This document shows, piece by piece, positions 8,375 to 17,342 of a stretch of 64,000 bases of DNA. Each line of letters begins with the position of its first letter. The first letter of the stretch is position 1. A program made the translations under genes and the position numbers. The notes under the pieces are model-generated. The model was given only the letters and a program-made list of their open reading frames with translations, was not told the origin of the DNA and did no database searches. The DNA is from an uncultured Flavobacteriales bacterium (GTDB lineage Bacteria > Bacteroidota > Bacteroidia > Flavobacteriales > Crocinitomicaceae), in NCBI GenBank assembly GCA_946480085.1, contig CAMLHZ010000012.1:1-64000 (forward strand), written 5' to 3'.

Positions 8375-9457
8375 TTAGACTTTAGACTTTTCAATTAATC
8401 GCAAGTATTCTTGTTTCCAGGCTTCTACGCTCCAATATTCCTCAATGGTTTGTTTTGCATTTTCTCCAAGCGATTTCCGGCATTCGGGATCAGTGAGCAG
8501 ATCTCTCAACACCGTTTCCCATTCTTCGTTTGTATCAGCGATCATTCCATTTACGCCATGTTTCACAATAGCTGTATTCACTCCAACAGGAGAAATAACG
8601 CAAGCCATTCCCAAAGCCATATATTGTAAAGCCTTGAAACCGCATTTTCCTTCAGCCCACATGTCGTGAACAAGTGGCATCAAACCAACCTGAATCTGAC
8701 TCAAATCGTCTATTTCTGATTCCAATTTCCAATCCAGATATTTAAGCGATTTCAGCTCGTAATTTGGCTTTTTGTTGGAAATGACAAGAAACTCAAATTC
8801 GAAATCAACTTCCAGTTTTCGCAAAATTGGAATCAATCTGTCGAGATAATGCATGGTACTGTGCGTTCCTGTCCAACCAATAATTACTTTTTCGGAATGG
8901 TGGTTAACCACCACATTGTGCTGATTTTTGGTGTCTATTGTAGTAGGAATTCGTGTTACATTCTCATTGAATTGAAGTGCGTATTTCACCAAATAGTCGT
9001 TTCCGGCACTTACTGAGTCTGCCCATTTGATCAATTTCGGAACTTTCCAATAACACTTTAATTTCTGGAATTTTGCATTGGCGGCGCTGTAATTGGGAAT
9101 CCAAATAGCATCATCGAAATCGTAATGGTATTTTCTTCTGAAAACTTTTACCAAAATCCATTCGAAAATCGGCGGCCCCATGTGTGCCATTTCTCTATGC
9201 ATAAAAATGTGCTTTGCTGCAATTAGCCTGAAAAGAAGAAACCATCTTCTGATGAAGTTTACGAGAACGTCCAAAGCTTTAAGCGGAAATTTTCCAGGAT
9301 GGTAAAGTCGTTCCCAACTTGCCCGACTATGGAACGCGTGGTACTTTATTTCCCAATCCTGTACTTCGAAAGCCGATAAATATTGCTCGTATCTAAAGCG
9401 CTGCGACGGAGCTTCACCCTTTGGGTAAGGCGCAATAATGTGCAACGTTTTTTTCAT
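8375..9457 (-). CDS. Glycosyltransferase, GT-B fold (GT4-like)
   Basis: A 360-residue cytosolic enzyme. The N-terminal half is an acceptor domain (KTLHIIAPYPKGEAPSQRFR; DDAIWIPNY mid-protein). The C-terminal half has the GT4 donor site: VIIGWTGTHST, then KCGFKALQYMALGMACVISP and GVNGMIADTNEEW. It is the last gene of the minus-strand polysaccharide locus and starts one base after the stop of the epimerase gene, implying cotranscription. It likely adds one sugar to the lipid-linked repeat. Donor and acceptor cannot be deduced. Confidence 0.85.
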   Translation of the reverse strand: MKKTLHIIAPYPKGEAPSQRFRYEQYLSAFEVQDWEIKYHAFHSRASWERLYHPGKFPLKALDVLVNFIRRWFLLFRLIAAKHIFMHREMAHMGPPIFEWILVKVFRRKYHYDFDDAIWIPNYSAANAKFQKLKCYWKVPKLIKWADSVSAGNDYLVKYALQFNENVTRIPTTIDTKNQHNVVVNHHSEKVIIGWTGTHSTMHYLDRLIPILRKLEVDFEFEFLVISNKKPNYELKSLKYLDWKLESEIDDLSQIQVGLMPLVHDMWAEGKCGFKALQYMALGMACVISPVGVNTAIVKHGVNGMIADTNEEWETVLRDLLTDPECRKSLGENAKQTIEEYWSVEAWKQEYLRLIEKSKV

Positions 9458-9458
9458 C

Positions 9459-10391
9459 TTATTTGATAGCGTTCAATACTTTCTGAATTCCGTCTTCCAA
9501 TGACATGAAAGGTCGGCCAAGTAATTGCTGCATTTTCGAAATGTCGGGTTGTCTTCTGGTCATATCGCCATCCTCCAAAGCTGGTAAATGAATGATCTTT
9601 GAAGAAGAACCGGTCAAACGAATGATCGTTTCAGCGAGTTCCAAAATGGTCACAATGTTTCCATTTCCAATATTGGTAACATCATTCACGCACAAATCAT
9701 TTTTGAAAGCGTTCATGCATGCATCAAGGTTGTCGTCGATATAGCAGAACGTACGGGTTTGCTGACCATCTCCATAGATTGTAATGTCTTCATTCGCCAT
9801 TGCAGAACGGATGAATTTCGACATCACGAAATCAGTACTCTGTTTAGGACCATACGTATTGAAGAATCTGAAAATAGTATAATTCAAACCGTATTCCTGT
9901 TGGAAAGACCTGAAATAAGATTCGCCCACGTTCTTAACCACGGCATATGGTAATCTCGAATTCAGCGGAGTTATTGTTTCGTGTTGCGGTAAATGAACCG
10001 GCTCTCCATATACTTCTGAAGAAGAAGAATAAAAAACGCGTTTAACACCAGTTCTCTTACTCAAATCAAGGATATGTTTAATTCCGAAAATATCATCAAG
10101 AACCAAAATTGGATTGTCCAATGTGCGTTTTACTCCAACTACAGCAGCGTAATGAAAAACATAGTCGAAATTATACAGGTTGAAAACAGGTGAAATATCA
10201 TCGAAGTTGTTGACGTCACAATGAATGAACTTACAATTTGGGTGATTGGGAATGTTTTCTTTTTTACCGGTTAAAAAATTATCAACTAATACTACGAAAT
10301 TGTTTGTGTCTTCTAGAAGTTTGTCTGCAAGTGAAGAAGGGACAAAACCCGCGCCTCCTGTAATAAGTATCTTAGTTTGTTCGTTTTGCAT
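9459..10391 (-). CDS. NAD-dependent sugar-nucleotide epimerase/dehydratase (extended SDR)
   Basis: A 310-residue extended SDR acting on a nucleotide sugar. The cofactor motif is GGAGFVPSS (12-20), a variant of GGxGFIGS. The catalytic set is the SSSS run (122-125), Tyr149 and Lys153 in YAVVK. FRFFNTYGP and RTFCYIDD are typical of UDP-glucose 4-epimerase or dehydratase relatives. The gene lies inside the polysaccharide locus, one base upstream of the last glycosyltransferase. It supplies one of its sugar donors, but epimerase and dehydratase activities cannot be separated by eye. The VP in place of IG in the glycine motif is unusual and worth noting. Confidence 0.85.
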   Translation of the reverse strand: MQNEQTKILITGGAGFVPSSLADKLLEDTNNFVVLVDNFLTGKKENIPNHPNCKFIHCDVNNFDDISPVFNLYNFDYVFHYAAVVGVKRTLDNPILVLDDIFGIKHILDLSKRTGVKRVFYSSSSEVYGEPVHLPQHETITPLNSRLPYAVVKNVGESYFRSFQQEYGLNYTIFRFFNTYGPKQSTDFVMSKFIRSAMANEDITIYGDGQQTRTFCYIDDNLDACMNAFKNDLCVNDVTNIGNGNIVTILELAETIIRLTGSSSKIIHLPALEDGDMTRRQPDISKMQQLLGRPFMSLEDGIQKVLNAIK

Positions 10392-10405
10392 GGGGACGAA
10401 TTACG

Positions 10406-11632
10406 TCATTTTTGCGCAGAAAGACAAGATTTATATACCAAATCATACTTAGAAATTCCAGCTTCCAAACTGTAAAAATCTTGAGCCCCCTGTTTTGCAG
10501 ATGTTTGATTGAATTTTTTTTCCAAAGTGCTAAACGTAAGTGAATTTTCATCCAGTTCGTTTACATTAACTACAAGTCCAGCTGCGTATTCTTCAACAAC
10601 TTTTGCCGTATCACCAACTCCAGAATTACAAATAATAGGAATTCCCATTGCCATCAATTCACCTTGTTTTGTTGGAGATGACGCCGTTTTTGAAAAGCTG
10701 GGTTTAATAAAGAAAATGGAACAATCAAATAACGAAGCGAAAACCGGAACCTGCTTATGCAGTGCTGAAACGATCTTGATTGATTCTTTTTGAATACCCA
10801 ATTTTGAAGCTTCATTGAGAATTAAATGTGCGGGCTCTTTTGTTACAAAAAGAAAAACGCAATTGTTGTCACTGGCTTGTAACATCTTAAAAGCCTTCAG
10901 CATTTCTGTTAGCATGTACCAGGTGCCAATTGAACCGATATAGCCAATAACACGTTTGTTTTCAAGTCCGAGTTCAATTCGTTTGTCTTCAATTTGTTCT
11001 TTTGAAACGCGATCAGGATCAAATAACGCCAGGTCAACACAACATGGGATAACGCTTATTTTTTGTTCCGTAATCTTCAGCTCCTTCCACGATAGAATTT
11101 CAGTTTTCCCAGCGTGTGTGAGGCTGACAACCGCTGTGCTTTCGTTAAAAAAACGGAGTTCCTTCTTTTTGAAAAACTGATAGATCTTTTTATACAAGGG
11201 TTTTTTAATGTTCCAGATATTTCCTTCTACACGTTCATCAGCCCAAAAACCGCGCATATCAAATATCCATGGAATTGTTTTCTGATGTTTTAAACCCAGA
11301 AAAGCAGAAATGTAGCTTCTGCAATGCAGCAAGTCAACTTTTGTTTCAGAATTGATCTGACGAAACTTTCGTTTCATTTTCCAGATATCAAAAACGGTTG
11401 AAAGTACTGGCGGACGTTTTGTATAGGTCAATGGATGCCAATTAATCTGCTCTTTATCACAGATGGATTGAATGTGTTCACGATCACTTTCGAAACGTTC
11501 CGGTTTCTCAAAACTGATCAAACTGATCTTGTATCCCTTTTTTTGCAGTCCGATTAAATAGGGGAGAACCTGACTTTGTCCAAGCGGATCAGTCATGCCA
11601 TCATAAGAAACAAAAAGGACGTGTTTTGTCAT
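10406..11632 (-). CDS. Glycosyltransferase, GT4-like
   Basis: A 408-residue GT-B enzyme. The N-terminus HVLFVSYDGMTDPLGQSQVL is typical of GT4 enzymes of polysaccharide loci and places the acceptor loop at 10-20. VIGYIGSIGTWYMLTEML opens the donor domain at about 230, and SPTKQGELMAMGIPIICN near 340 contains the conserved glutamate of the nucleotide-sugar site. Its ATG shares one base with the stop of the amidotransferase gene (TAATG), so it is translated from the same message. It probably transfers the sugar modified by that triad; this link is inference. Confidence 0.87.
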   Translation of the reverse strand: MTKHVLFVSYDGMTDPLGQSQVLPYLIGLQKKGYKISLISFEKPERFESDREHIQSICDKEQINWHPLTYTKRPPVLSTVFDIWKMKRKFRQINSETKVDLLHCRSYISAFLGLKHQKTIPWIFDMRGFWADERVEGNIWNIKKPLYKKIYQFFKKKELRFFNESTAVVSLTHAGKTEILSWKELKITEQKISVIPCCVDLALFDPDRVSKEQIEDKRIELGLENKRVIGYIGSIGTWYMLTEMLKAFKMLQASDNNCVFLFVTKEPAHLILNEASKLGIQKESIKIVSALHKQVPVFASLFDCSIFFIKPSFSKTASSPTKQGELMAMGIPIICNSGVGDTAKVVEEYAAGLVVNVNELDENSLTFSTLEKKFNQTSAKQGAQDFYSLEAGISKYDLVYKSCLSAQK

Positions 11633-12759
11633 TACAGACGCTTATTCGGGAAGAGGAATTTGTAAACTTTAAAAGTAAAGTTAATCCATTTTTCACCGTT
11701 TGGAAAGCTTTTGTAAGTAAGCGGTTTTGCTTTCATGATTTCTACGGCTTCTTGTTCGGAAATTCCTAATTTTTTACAAATGTACTCACACTCCTTGTCT
11801 ACATCCAGTCCTAAATAGGGAAGGTCTTCGAGTTTTTTTAGAGCATCGATTCGTGTGGTTTGACCTGAACAAATTTGATTGGAAAGTGTCGCTTTTCTGT
11901 AATCAAAATGGTATTTGGTAGGCATAAGATAAGACTGCCAAAAGCGAGTGTATCTCGATTCGTGATGTTTTCCGATGGAATAATTACATCCGAATTTTTC
12001 TTCCAGGAATTGTTTTGCTTCTTCCGGATTGTACGGAATGTAATTCAGTAAATACACTGATTTAATTCCCTTTACCAACTTATAATAGGTTTCCTGACGA
12101 ACCCCAAATACAGGAATTTTCTTTCGTTTAACTGTACCATAAGTTTTTACGATATGATTGTACAGTTTCATATCCTTCATTACATGATATCCCCACTGTA
12201 ATGGCAAAATTCCTTCACTCACGTAATTTCCGCCTGAAAGAATAAATTTGACTCCGTATTGAGCTGCTTTTTGGTGCAGCGCTGCAGGAATAGCCAAATC
12301 AGTGGGCATTTCGATATCCACAAGTGATGAGCGTAAGAAAGCCAATTGAATTTGTCTAAACTCGCTCCAATCTAAAACCACAGCTTCATAATCGAAATCA
12401 AGTGCAACGCACATTTTTTGAATGTTTCTAACGGCTATATCGCTGTTCCATCCGTTATCCAAGTGAACGAGAAGAGCTCTTAGGCCCAATTCCTTAGCGA
12501 GATAGGCTGTATAACAACTGTCAACGCCACCACTAATTCCAATAATGCAGTCGTATTTCTTTGAATTTCCGCTTTTCTTAATGGATGTAACGATCTCGTT
12601 TAATTTTTGATCACTTTTTTGTCCCTGATAAGACTGTGGAACCAAGTTTTCGAGATAATTATTACAATGATTACAGTTCCCTTCCGTATCGAAAACGATG
12701 TCGGGATCGGTAGTGTCCATTACACACCGATGACAAATTTGGTAAACTGGAGTAGTCAT
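11632..12759 (-). CDS. N-acetyl sugar amidotransferase (WbpG/PseA/LegG-like), copy 1
   Basis: A 375-residue PP-loop enzyme that, with HisH- and HisF-like partners, converts an N-acetyl group on a nucleotide sugar to an acetamidino group. Zinc-type cysteines C9, C12, C29 and C32 (CHRC, CNHC) precede the ATP motif SGGVDS (76-81). VKFILSGGNYVSEGI and RYTRFWQSYLMPTKYHFDYR are typical of the family. The ATG at 12759 is preferred over an in-frame GTG at 12762. HisF- and HisH-like genes lie directly upstream and complete the triad. A second, divergent triad lies at 23780-26341. Family assignment secure; target sugar inferred. Confidence 0.9.
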   Translation of the reverse strand: MTTPVYQICHRCVMDTTDPDIVFDTEGNCNHCNNYLENLVPQSYQGQKSDQKLNEIVTSIKKSGNSKKYDCIIGISGGVDSCYTAYLAKELGLRALLVHLDNGWNSDIAVRNIQKMCVALDFDYEAVVLDWSEFRQIQLAFLRSSLVDIEMPTDLAIPAALHQKAAQYGVKFILSGGNYVSEGILPLQWGYHVMKDMKLYNHIVKTYGTVKRKKIPVFGVRQETYYKLVKGIKSVYLLNYIPYNPEEAKQFLEEKFGCNYSIGKHHESRYTRFWQSYLMPTKYHFDYRKATLSNQICSGQTTRIDALKKLEDLPYLGLDVDKECEYICKKLGISEQEAVEIMKAKPLTYKSFPNGEKWINFTFKVYKFLFPNKRL

Positions 12760-12845
12760 CACTACAAATGTAGTCGAAATTTTAGCTTAACAATTTAGTT
12801 GACACGGCTAACTATTAAAATGCAACAATAAATGATAATTTAGTA

Positions 12846-13598
12846 TCATCTGTTGAACAATTGTCGGATTTGTGATTTTTCGGGGTAAGAGATGAGTACA
12901 CCATTTTTATAGATAACAAATAGGGATGAAGCTGCAAATGCGTTGCAGGTAGTTTTTGAATAAGCTACGGAAATATCTTCCAGAGATCCTGCACCACCAA
13001 GTGCAACTATTGGGACTTTAGAGATTGAAGCTGCCTGTGAAATTATTTCGAGGTCATAGCCTGTGCGCATTCCATCGTTGTTGATGGATTGAAGGATGAT
13101 TTCTCCAACTCCCAATCCCTCAAAGTGTTTAATGGTCTCGTCTAAATCGATTTGTGATTTAACGGTCCCGTTGTAAAATCGAATCTCGGGTTCTTCATTC
13201 CTGTAAACGTCAACGCAAACGGAAATGGTTGAACTTCCAAACTCCTTAGCAGCTTGCTCCACGAAATTCTGTTCTCGAAAAGCCCCGGAACCAAGGATCA
13301 CTTTTTCGGCTCCCGCAGCAATTAATGCGGCAATTTGTTTCTCTGAACTAATTCCACCACCAACCGCCAGCGGCATTCCGGTTTCCTGACTTAGTTCCCG
13401 AACCAATTCGGGACTTATACAGCGTTGTTCTTTGGCTGCATCAATGTCCAGCACAATCAATTCATCAGCACCAAATTCACTGAAAATCCGCGCTGCATTG
13501 ATGATGTCGCCTAGATATATTGGGTTGGCAAATTGCTTTGTTTTTACAGCTGCACCATTGCTCAGAAGCAAAACGGGTATGATTCTCGGTCTGAACAT
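12846..13598 (-). CDS. HisF-like cyclase-family partner of the sugar amidotransferase, copy 1
   Basis: A 250-residue TIM barrel of the HisF family, the ammonia-accepting partner of the triad, not a histidine enzyme. The N-terminus RIIPVLLLSNGAAVKTKQF has Leu where HisF has the catalytic Asp11 (CLDV), as in amidotransferase-associated HisF relatives. GGGISS (about 78-83), DGMRTGYDLE and GGAGSLEDI carry the phosphate-binding loops. No histidine genes are nearby. It overlaps the HisH-like gene by one base (TAATG at 13596-13600), so the two subunits are made together and presumably channel ammonia from glutamine. Confidence 0.9.
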   Translation of the reverse strand: MFRPRIIPVLLLSNGAAVKTKQFANPIYLGDIINAARIFSEFGADELIVLDIDAAKEQRCISPELVRELSQETGMPLAVGGGISSEKQIAALIAAGAEKVILGSGAFREQNFVEQAAKEFGSSTISVCVDVYRNEEPEIRFYNGTVKSQIDLDETIKHFEGLGVGEIILQSINNDGMRTGYDLEIISQAASISKVPIVALGGAGSLEDISVAYSKTTCNAFAASSLFVIYKNGVLISYPEKSQIRQLFNR

Positions 13599-14224
13599 TA
13601 GAGCTGGATAAAGTTTTTAAGTAGTCTTAATCCGGCTTCATGACTTTTTTCAGGATGAAACTGAACGCCCCAGCAATTGTTGTTACCAATTACCGAAGGA
13701 AAACCGCTTTCATATTCTGTTGTGGCAACAACTTCATGTGTATCAGCGCTCTGCCACACGTATTTGTGTAAGAAAAAGAATTCATCCTTTTCAGAAATCC
13801 CTTCAAGCAAGGAGCAATTTTTTTCAATTGTCAATGTATTCCAGCCGTTATGCGGTATTTTAAAATGCTCCGAATTGGTAACTTTTAGCTCTGTAACTGT
13901 TGAATCGGTAAGTATGTTTAAACCGTCTTTATCGCCTTCAGCACTATTTTTTGCCAATAGGTGCATGCCCAAACAAATTCCAAGGGTTGGAATTCGTTTT
14001 TCACGAATCACCAATTTTAAGGTTGAGATGAGGTTACTCTCCTGAAGGTGCTTCATTGCACGATCGAAATGACCAATTCCCGGAATGATGAGGTGCGTTG
14101 CACTTTCGAGGTCTGACTTTGTTCGAACTTCCTGAGCTTGAGCACCAATTTTTTCAAGAGCGTTAATGATGGAATTAATGTTTCCTCCGTTCAACGACAA
14201 AATATGAACCGTTGGTTTTATCAT
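13598..14224 (-). CDS. HisH-like glutamine amidotransferase partner, copy 1
   Basis: A 208-residue class I glutaminase that releases ammonia for the HisF-like partner. The triad is visible: nucleophile Cys in LGICLGMHLL, and His and Glu in VQFHPEKS near the C-terminus. The ATG at 14224 is chosen because it forms a 4-base ATGA overlap with the stop of the upstream glycosyltransferase and begins MIKPTVHILSLNGGN. A start at 14254 would lie well inside that gene. Works with the two downstream genes in sugar amidination. Confidence 0.9.
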   Translation of the reverse strand: MIKPTVHILSLNGGNINSIINALEKIGAQAQEVRTKSDLESATHLIIPGIGHFDRAMKHLQESNLISTLKLVIREKRIPTLGICLGMHLLAKNSAEGDKDGLNILTDSTVTELKVTNSEHFKIPHNGWNTLTIEKNCSLLEGISEKDEFFFLHKYVWQSADTHEVVATTEYESGFPSVIGNNNCWGVQFHPEKSHEAGLRLLKNFIQL

Positions 14225-15108
14225 GGCAGAAAAATGTGTTTTAATGTTGCCCAAAACACTTTTTGTGTAACTGCTTTTGGTGAGTTTTTTGTTGCCGTGA
14301 TCAAATATTTGAATGCTTTCCGCTTGTGCTTGTTGTATGCAAGATCAACTGCAAGAATCAAGTAATTTCGCATCATGAAATAGCTGATACTGCTTCCGAG
14401 TTTTTTGTGTAGCAGATCATTGTGCCATGTATAGTTTAGAAAACTCAGGAATCGTTTCTCCAATTTTTCTGGATTCGTCATGGTAACCACGCTTCTTTCG
14501 TCGTGTAAAACCAGGTAAGATGTCACTTTCTCTGAATGGTGAAAAGGAAATTGCGCAAAAAGTCGCAGCCAAAGTTCATAATCTTCGCTTGCGCTTAAGT
14601 CTCGGTCTTCAATAAACGGATTGCTCAATGCAATATCTCTGCGAACAATAACGGGATTGCAGGCAAGATAGTTCCCTGTGATCAGGAAATCACGTTTTGA
14701 TTTACTATTGAAAATTTTTGGAGTTATTTCCTCCGTTTTTGCGTTTTTGAAAGAATAGGTAAGCGTTATGACTTCAGGAGATTGATGTTTATCAATCATT
14801 TCAAGAACGGTTTCTACATGGTGTGGCAACATTTCATCGTCCGAATCGAACCAATTCACGTAATTTCCCTTTGCATTGGCAGTACCTACATTTCTGGCTG
14901 CACCACGTTCGGAATTTTCAATCCTGAAATACCTGAAGTTATCTGCAAGGTATTTGGCAACAACCGTTTCTGTATCATCTGTACTTCCGTCGTCAATTAC
15001 AATTATTTCATAATCATCGCTGGTTTGATTCAAAACTGAAGCAATCGTCTTCTCAATTAAATGAGCACGATTGTAAGTAGGAATAACGATTGTTAGTTGC
15101 ACAGACAT
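14221..15108 (-). CDS. Glycosyltransferase family 2
   Basis: A 295-residue GT-A enzyme. LTIVIPTYNRAHLIEKTI opens the nucleotide-binding fold, IIVIDDGSTDDT follows at about 35-46, and the metal-binding DSDD (WFDSDDEMLPHH) is near 90-100. SEDYELWLRL supplies the catalytic acidic region. The last 70 residues are basic and aromatic, suggesting membrane contact. The start overlaps the stop of the fused glycosyltransferase by one base (TAATG at 15106-15110). Its product joins the same cytosolic assembly of the lipid-linked glycan. Sugar specificity unknown. Confidence 0.9.
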   Translation of the reverse strand: MSVQLTIVIPTYNRAHLIEKTIASVLNQTSDDYEIIVIDDGSTDDTETVVAKYLADNFRYFRIENSERGAARNVGTANAKGNYVNWFDSDDEMLPHHVETVLEMIDKHQSPEVITLTYSFKNAKTEEITPKIFNSKSKRDFLITGNYLACNPVIVRRDIALSNPFIEDRDLSASEDYELWLRLFAQFPFHHSEKVTSYLVLHDERSVVTMTNPEKLEKRFLSFLNYTWHNDLLHKKLGSSISYFMMRNYLILAVDLAYNKHKRKAFKYLITATKNSPKAVTQKVFWATLKHIFLP

Positions 15109-17342
15109 TATGAAAGATAAACGTTCACCAGTTGATCGATGTATGTATCAAAGTTAAAGGATTGAACGGATTTTTTTCCGTTTTCTATAATTTCAGCTTT
15201 AAGTTTTGGATCATTCAATAATCGAATGCAAGCGTTATAGATTTCAATATCATTCTTAAATGGAACAACAAGCGCATTGTATTCATCTTTAATAAATTCT
15301 TGAGCAATTCCGCTTTTTGTGAAAATGGATGGAACTCCAGCTGCAAGTGCTTCAATATAAGTTTGTCCAAATGCTTCACACGTTTCATTTATTGGTACAT
15401 GAATGTAGATGTCGAATAGCTTATAAAGATCGAAGCAATTGTGCTCAAAATTGACCACACAGAGATTTTTTTCGGGAATCAATTTCAGTTTTTCCTGAAG
15501 TCTGGAATCATACTCGTCGTTATTTCTTTCTCCGAAAATACAGAGTCTTGCATTTGGATAATCCTCAATAAGTTTAAGAAATGCGTTGATGATGTATTCT
15601 AATCCTTTTAGTTCCATCCACCTGGATATGACTCCGATGACCGGACTTTTTTCCTCGGGATTGTAGGACTTAAGTATTCTGTTGACTTCATCGATGTCGT
15701 TGTTTTCGAATCGTTCAAGATCAAAACCATGATGGACCAATTTGCGTTTACTTTCAGCTACTTGTTGCTCTTTCAATATGTTTGAGACATTATTAGAGAC
15801 AGCTATAATCTGGGTTGAAATTTTGTTTTGAATAGAATCCAATATAGATTCTTTAAAATGTTTGGTTAAGGGTTTTCCAGAATGACGCGTATAGACTCTT
15901 TTCTTTATTCCTGACAGCCATGCAGCGGTTAATCCAACCCAATTGGCTTTTGAAAGATGCGTATGGACTAATAAAGGATTTTCATGCTTTAAAATTCGGC
16001 GTAGCTTCAAAATTGACGGAGTCGAGAAAATAAGTTTACCAACATTTAAATAGTACCTTTTGAAACCGTTGCTTTTCAAAAAAATATCGAGAGGAGAGTT
16101 TTTGCAACTGATGAGAACAAAAATTACCTCATAATTCAAATTTCTTAATGCGATTGCAGTTTGCTCGAAATAAACTGCTCTTCTGATATCTGAAACGGCG
16201 TAAATAATTTTTCGATTAGAAAGTGTTGAGTCGCAAACATGATAAAAACGAGTTAGGTTTCTTTGGTAAACTGAAAAATCAAAGAGTTCATTCACCTTAT
16301 TTCGACCATTCATTTTCATTTTTTTTACCAGCTCATGGTTGCTGAGAATTTCAATAACTCCATCAGCAATTGCTTTGGGGTCCTGAAACGGAACTAAAAG
16401 TGCATGTTCTCCATGTACAACAAATTCACTCGCTATCCCACTTGAGGTAAAAACAGAAGGGATTTCAGATGCTAACGATTCTATATAGGTTTGTCCGAAT
16501 GCTTCACAAGTAGAATTTACTGGAGTGTGAACGTATACATCGAACAACTGGTACAGATCAAAAACGTTATTTTCGAACGGTACAATACGCAAATTCCGTG
16601 ATGGTATTTTGTGAAGAAGATTGGAAAGTGCTTCATGATAATCTCCATGTCCCTGAGCACCAAATAAGCAAAGAATAGCGTTGGGATGTTTTTCCAAAAC
16701 CAGCACAAATCCTTCTATGATATATTGAATGCCTTTCCATTCCATCCATCGGGCAATAACACCAATTACAGGATGGTTTCCATTTGGATTGTAAGTTTCT
16801 TTTATACGGGCAACTTCTGCTTGATCATTGTTACTGAATCGTGATAATTCGAAACCATGATGAATGATTTCCCGTTTGTGTTGTGGCACTTTTTGCTTTG
16901 CTAACAGTTCATCAATTACCTCTGAAATAGAAACAATATTGGTAGCCAGTTTGTTTTGGACATAGTCAATTATTCTTTCCTTCCAAATTAAGCTCAAAGG
17001 TTCACCTGAATGACGCGTATAAATTCGATTCGGAATCCGTTTGAGGTAAGAAGCCCATAAACCTATCCAATTGGCCTGTGCCAAATGACAATGTACCGTG
17101 TCGACCTGCTCTTTTTTTAAGATTTTTCCCACCTTCAGGATTTGAGGTAAAGACCTGCTTAATTTTCCCGATTTGACAGTGTAATAGTTGAATTGGTTTT
17201 CTTTCAAAAATTCAACTAAGGCGCCATTTTCATAATTGATCACGATATAACAAACATCCAAACCGTCGTCTCGTAAAGCCAGAGCTGTGTTTTCAAAAAA
17301 CACGGCTTTATTGATATCCGATATGATGTAGGCAATTTTCAT
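15108..17342 (-). CDS. Fused double glycosyltransferase (two GT4-like modules in tandem)
   Basis: A 744-residue protein made of two homologous GT-B enzymes joined head to tail, residues 1 to about 375 and about 377-744. Each half has the same landmarks: YIISDINKAVFFENTALALR against YAVSDIRRAVYFEQTAIALR, YTRHSGEPL against YTRHSGKPL, HHGFELSRF against HHGFDLERF, and CEAFGQTYIESLA against CEAFGQTYIEALA. Both keep the donor-site motif, so both may be active. The ATG at 17342 (TGATG overlap with the upstream gene) is preferred over one 66 bases earlier. The fusion suggests two consecutive additions of the same or a similar sugar. That it is a recent-looking duplication is visible; the sugar is not. 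Confidence 0.92.
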   Translation of the reverse strand: MKIAYIISDINKAVFFENTALALRDDGLDVCYIVINYENGALVEFLKENQFNYYTVKSGKLSRSLPQILKVGKILKKEQVDTVHCHLAQANWIGLWASYLKRIPNRIYTRHSGEPLSLIWKERIIDYVQNKLATNIVSISEVIDELLAKQKVPQHKREIIHHGFELSRFSNNDQAEVARIKETYNPNGNHPVIGVIARWMEWKGIQYIIEGFVLVLEKHPNAILCLFGAQGHGDYHEALSNLLHKIPSRNLRIVPFENNVFDLYQLFDVYVHTPVNSTCEAFGQTYIESLASEIPSVFTSSGIASEFVVHGEHALLVPFQDPKAIADGVIEILSNHELVKKMKMNGRNKVNELFDFSVYQRNLTRFYHVCDSTLSNRKIIYAVSDIRRAVYFEQTAIALRNLNYEVIFVLISCKNSPLDIFLKSNGFKRYYLNVGKLIFSTPSILKLRRILKHENPLLVHTHLSKANWVGLTAAWLSGIKKRVYTRHSGKPLTKHFKESILDSIQNKISTQIIAVSNNVSNILKEQQVAESKRKLVHHGFDLERFENNDIDEVNRILKSYNPEEKSPVIGVISRWMELKGLEYIINAFLKLIEDYPNARLCIFGERNNDEYDSRLQEKLKLIPEKNLCVVNFEHNCFDLYKLFDIYIHVPINETCEAFGQTYIEALAAGVPSIFTKSGIAQEFIKDEYNALVVPFKNDIEIYNACIRLLNDPKLKAEIIENGKKSVQSFNFDTYIDQLVNVYLS

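Noticed and set aside
8898..8913. Perfect 16-bp palindrome TGGTGGTTAACCACCA
   Set aside because: It lies inside the glycosyltransferase gene and is explained by the coding of a VVVNHH run; no flanking structure or repeat was seen.
12846..14224. Histidine biosynthesis genes hisF and hisH
   Set aside because: They are adjacent to an N-acetyl sugar amidotransferase, the HisF catalytic Asp is replaced, and no other his genes are present.
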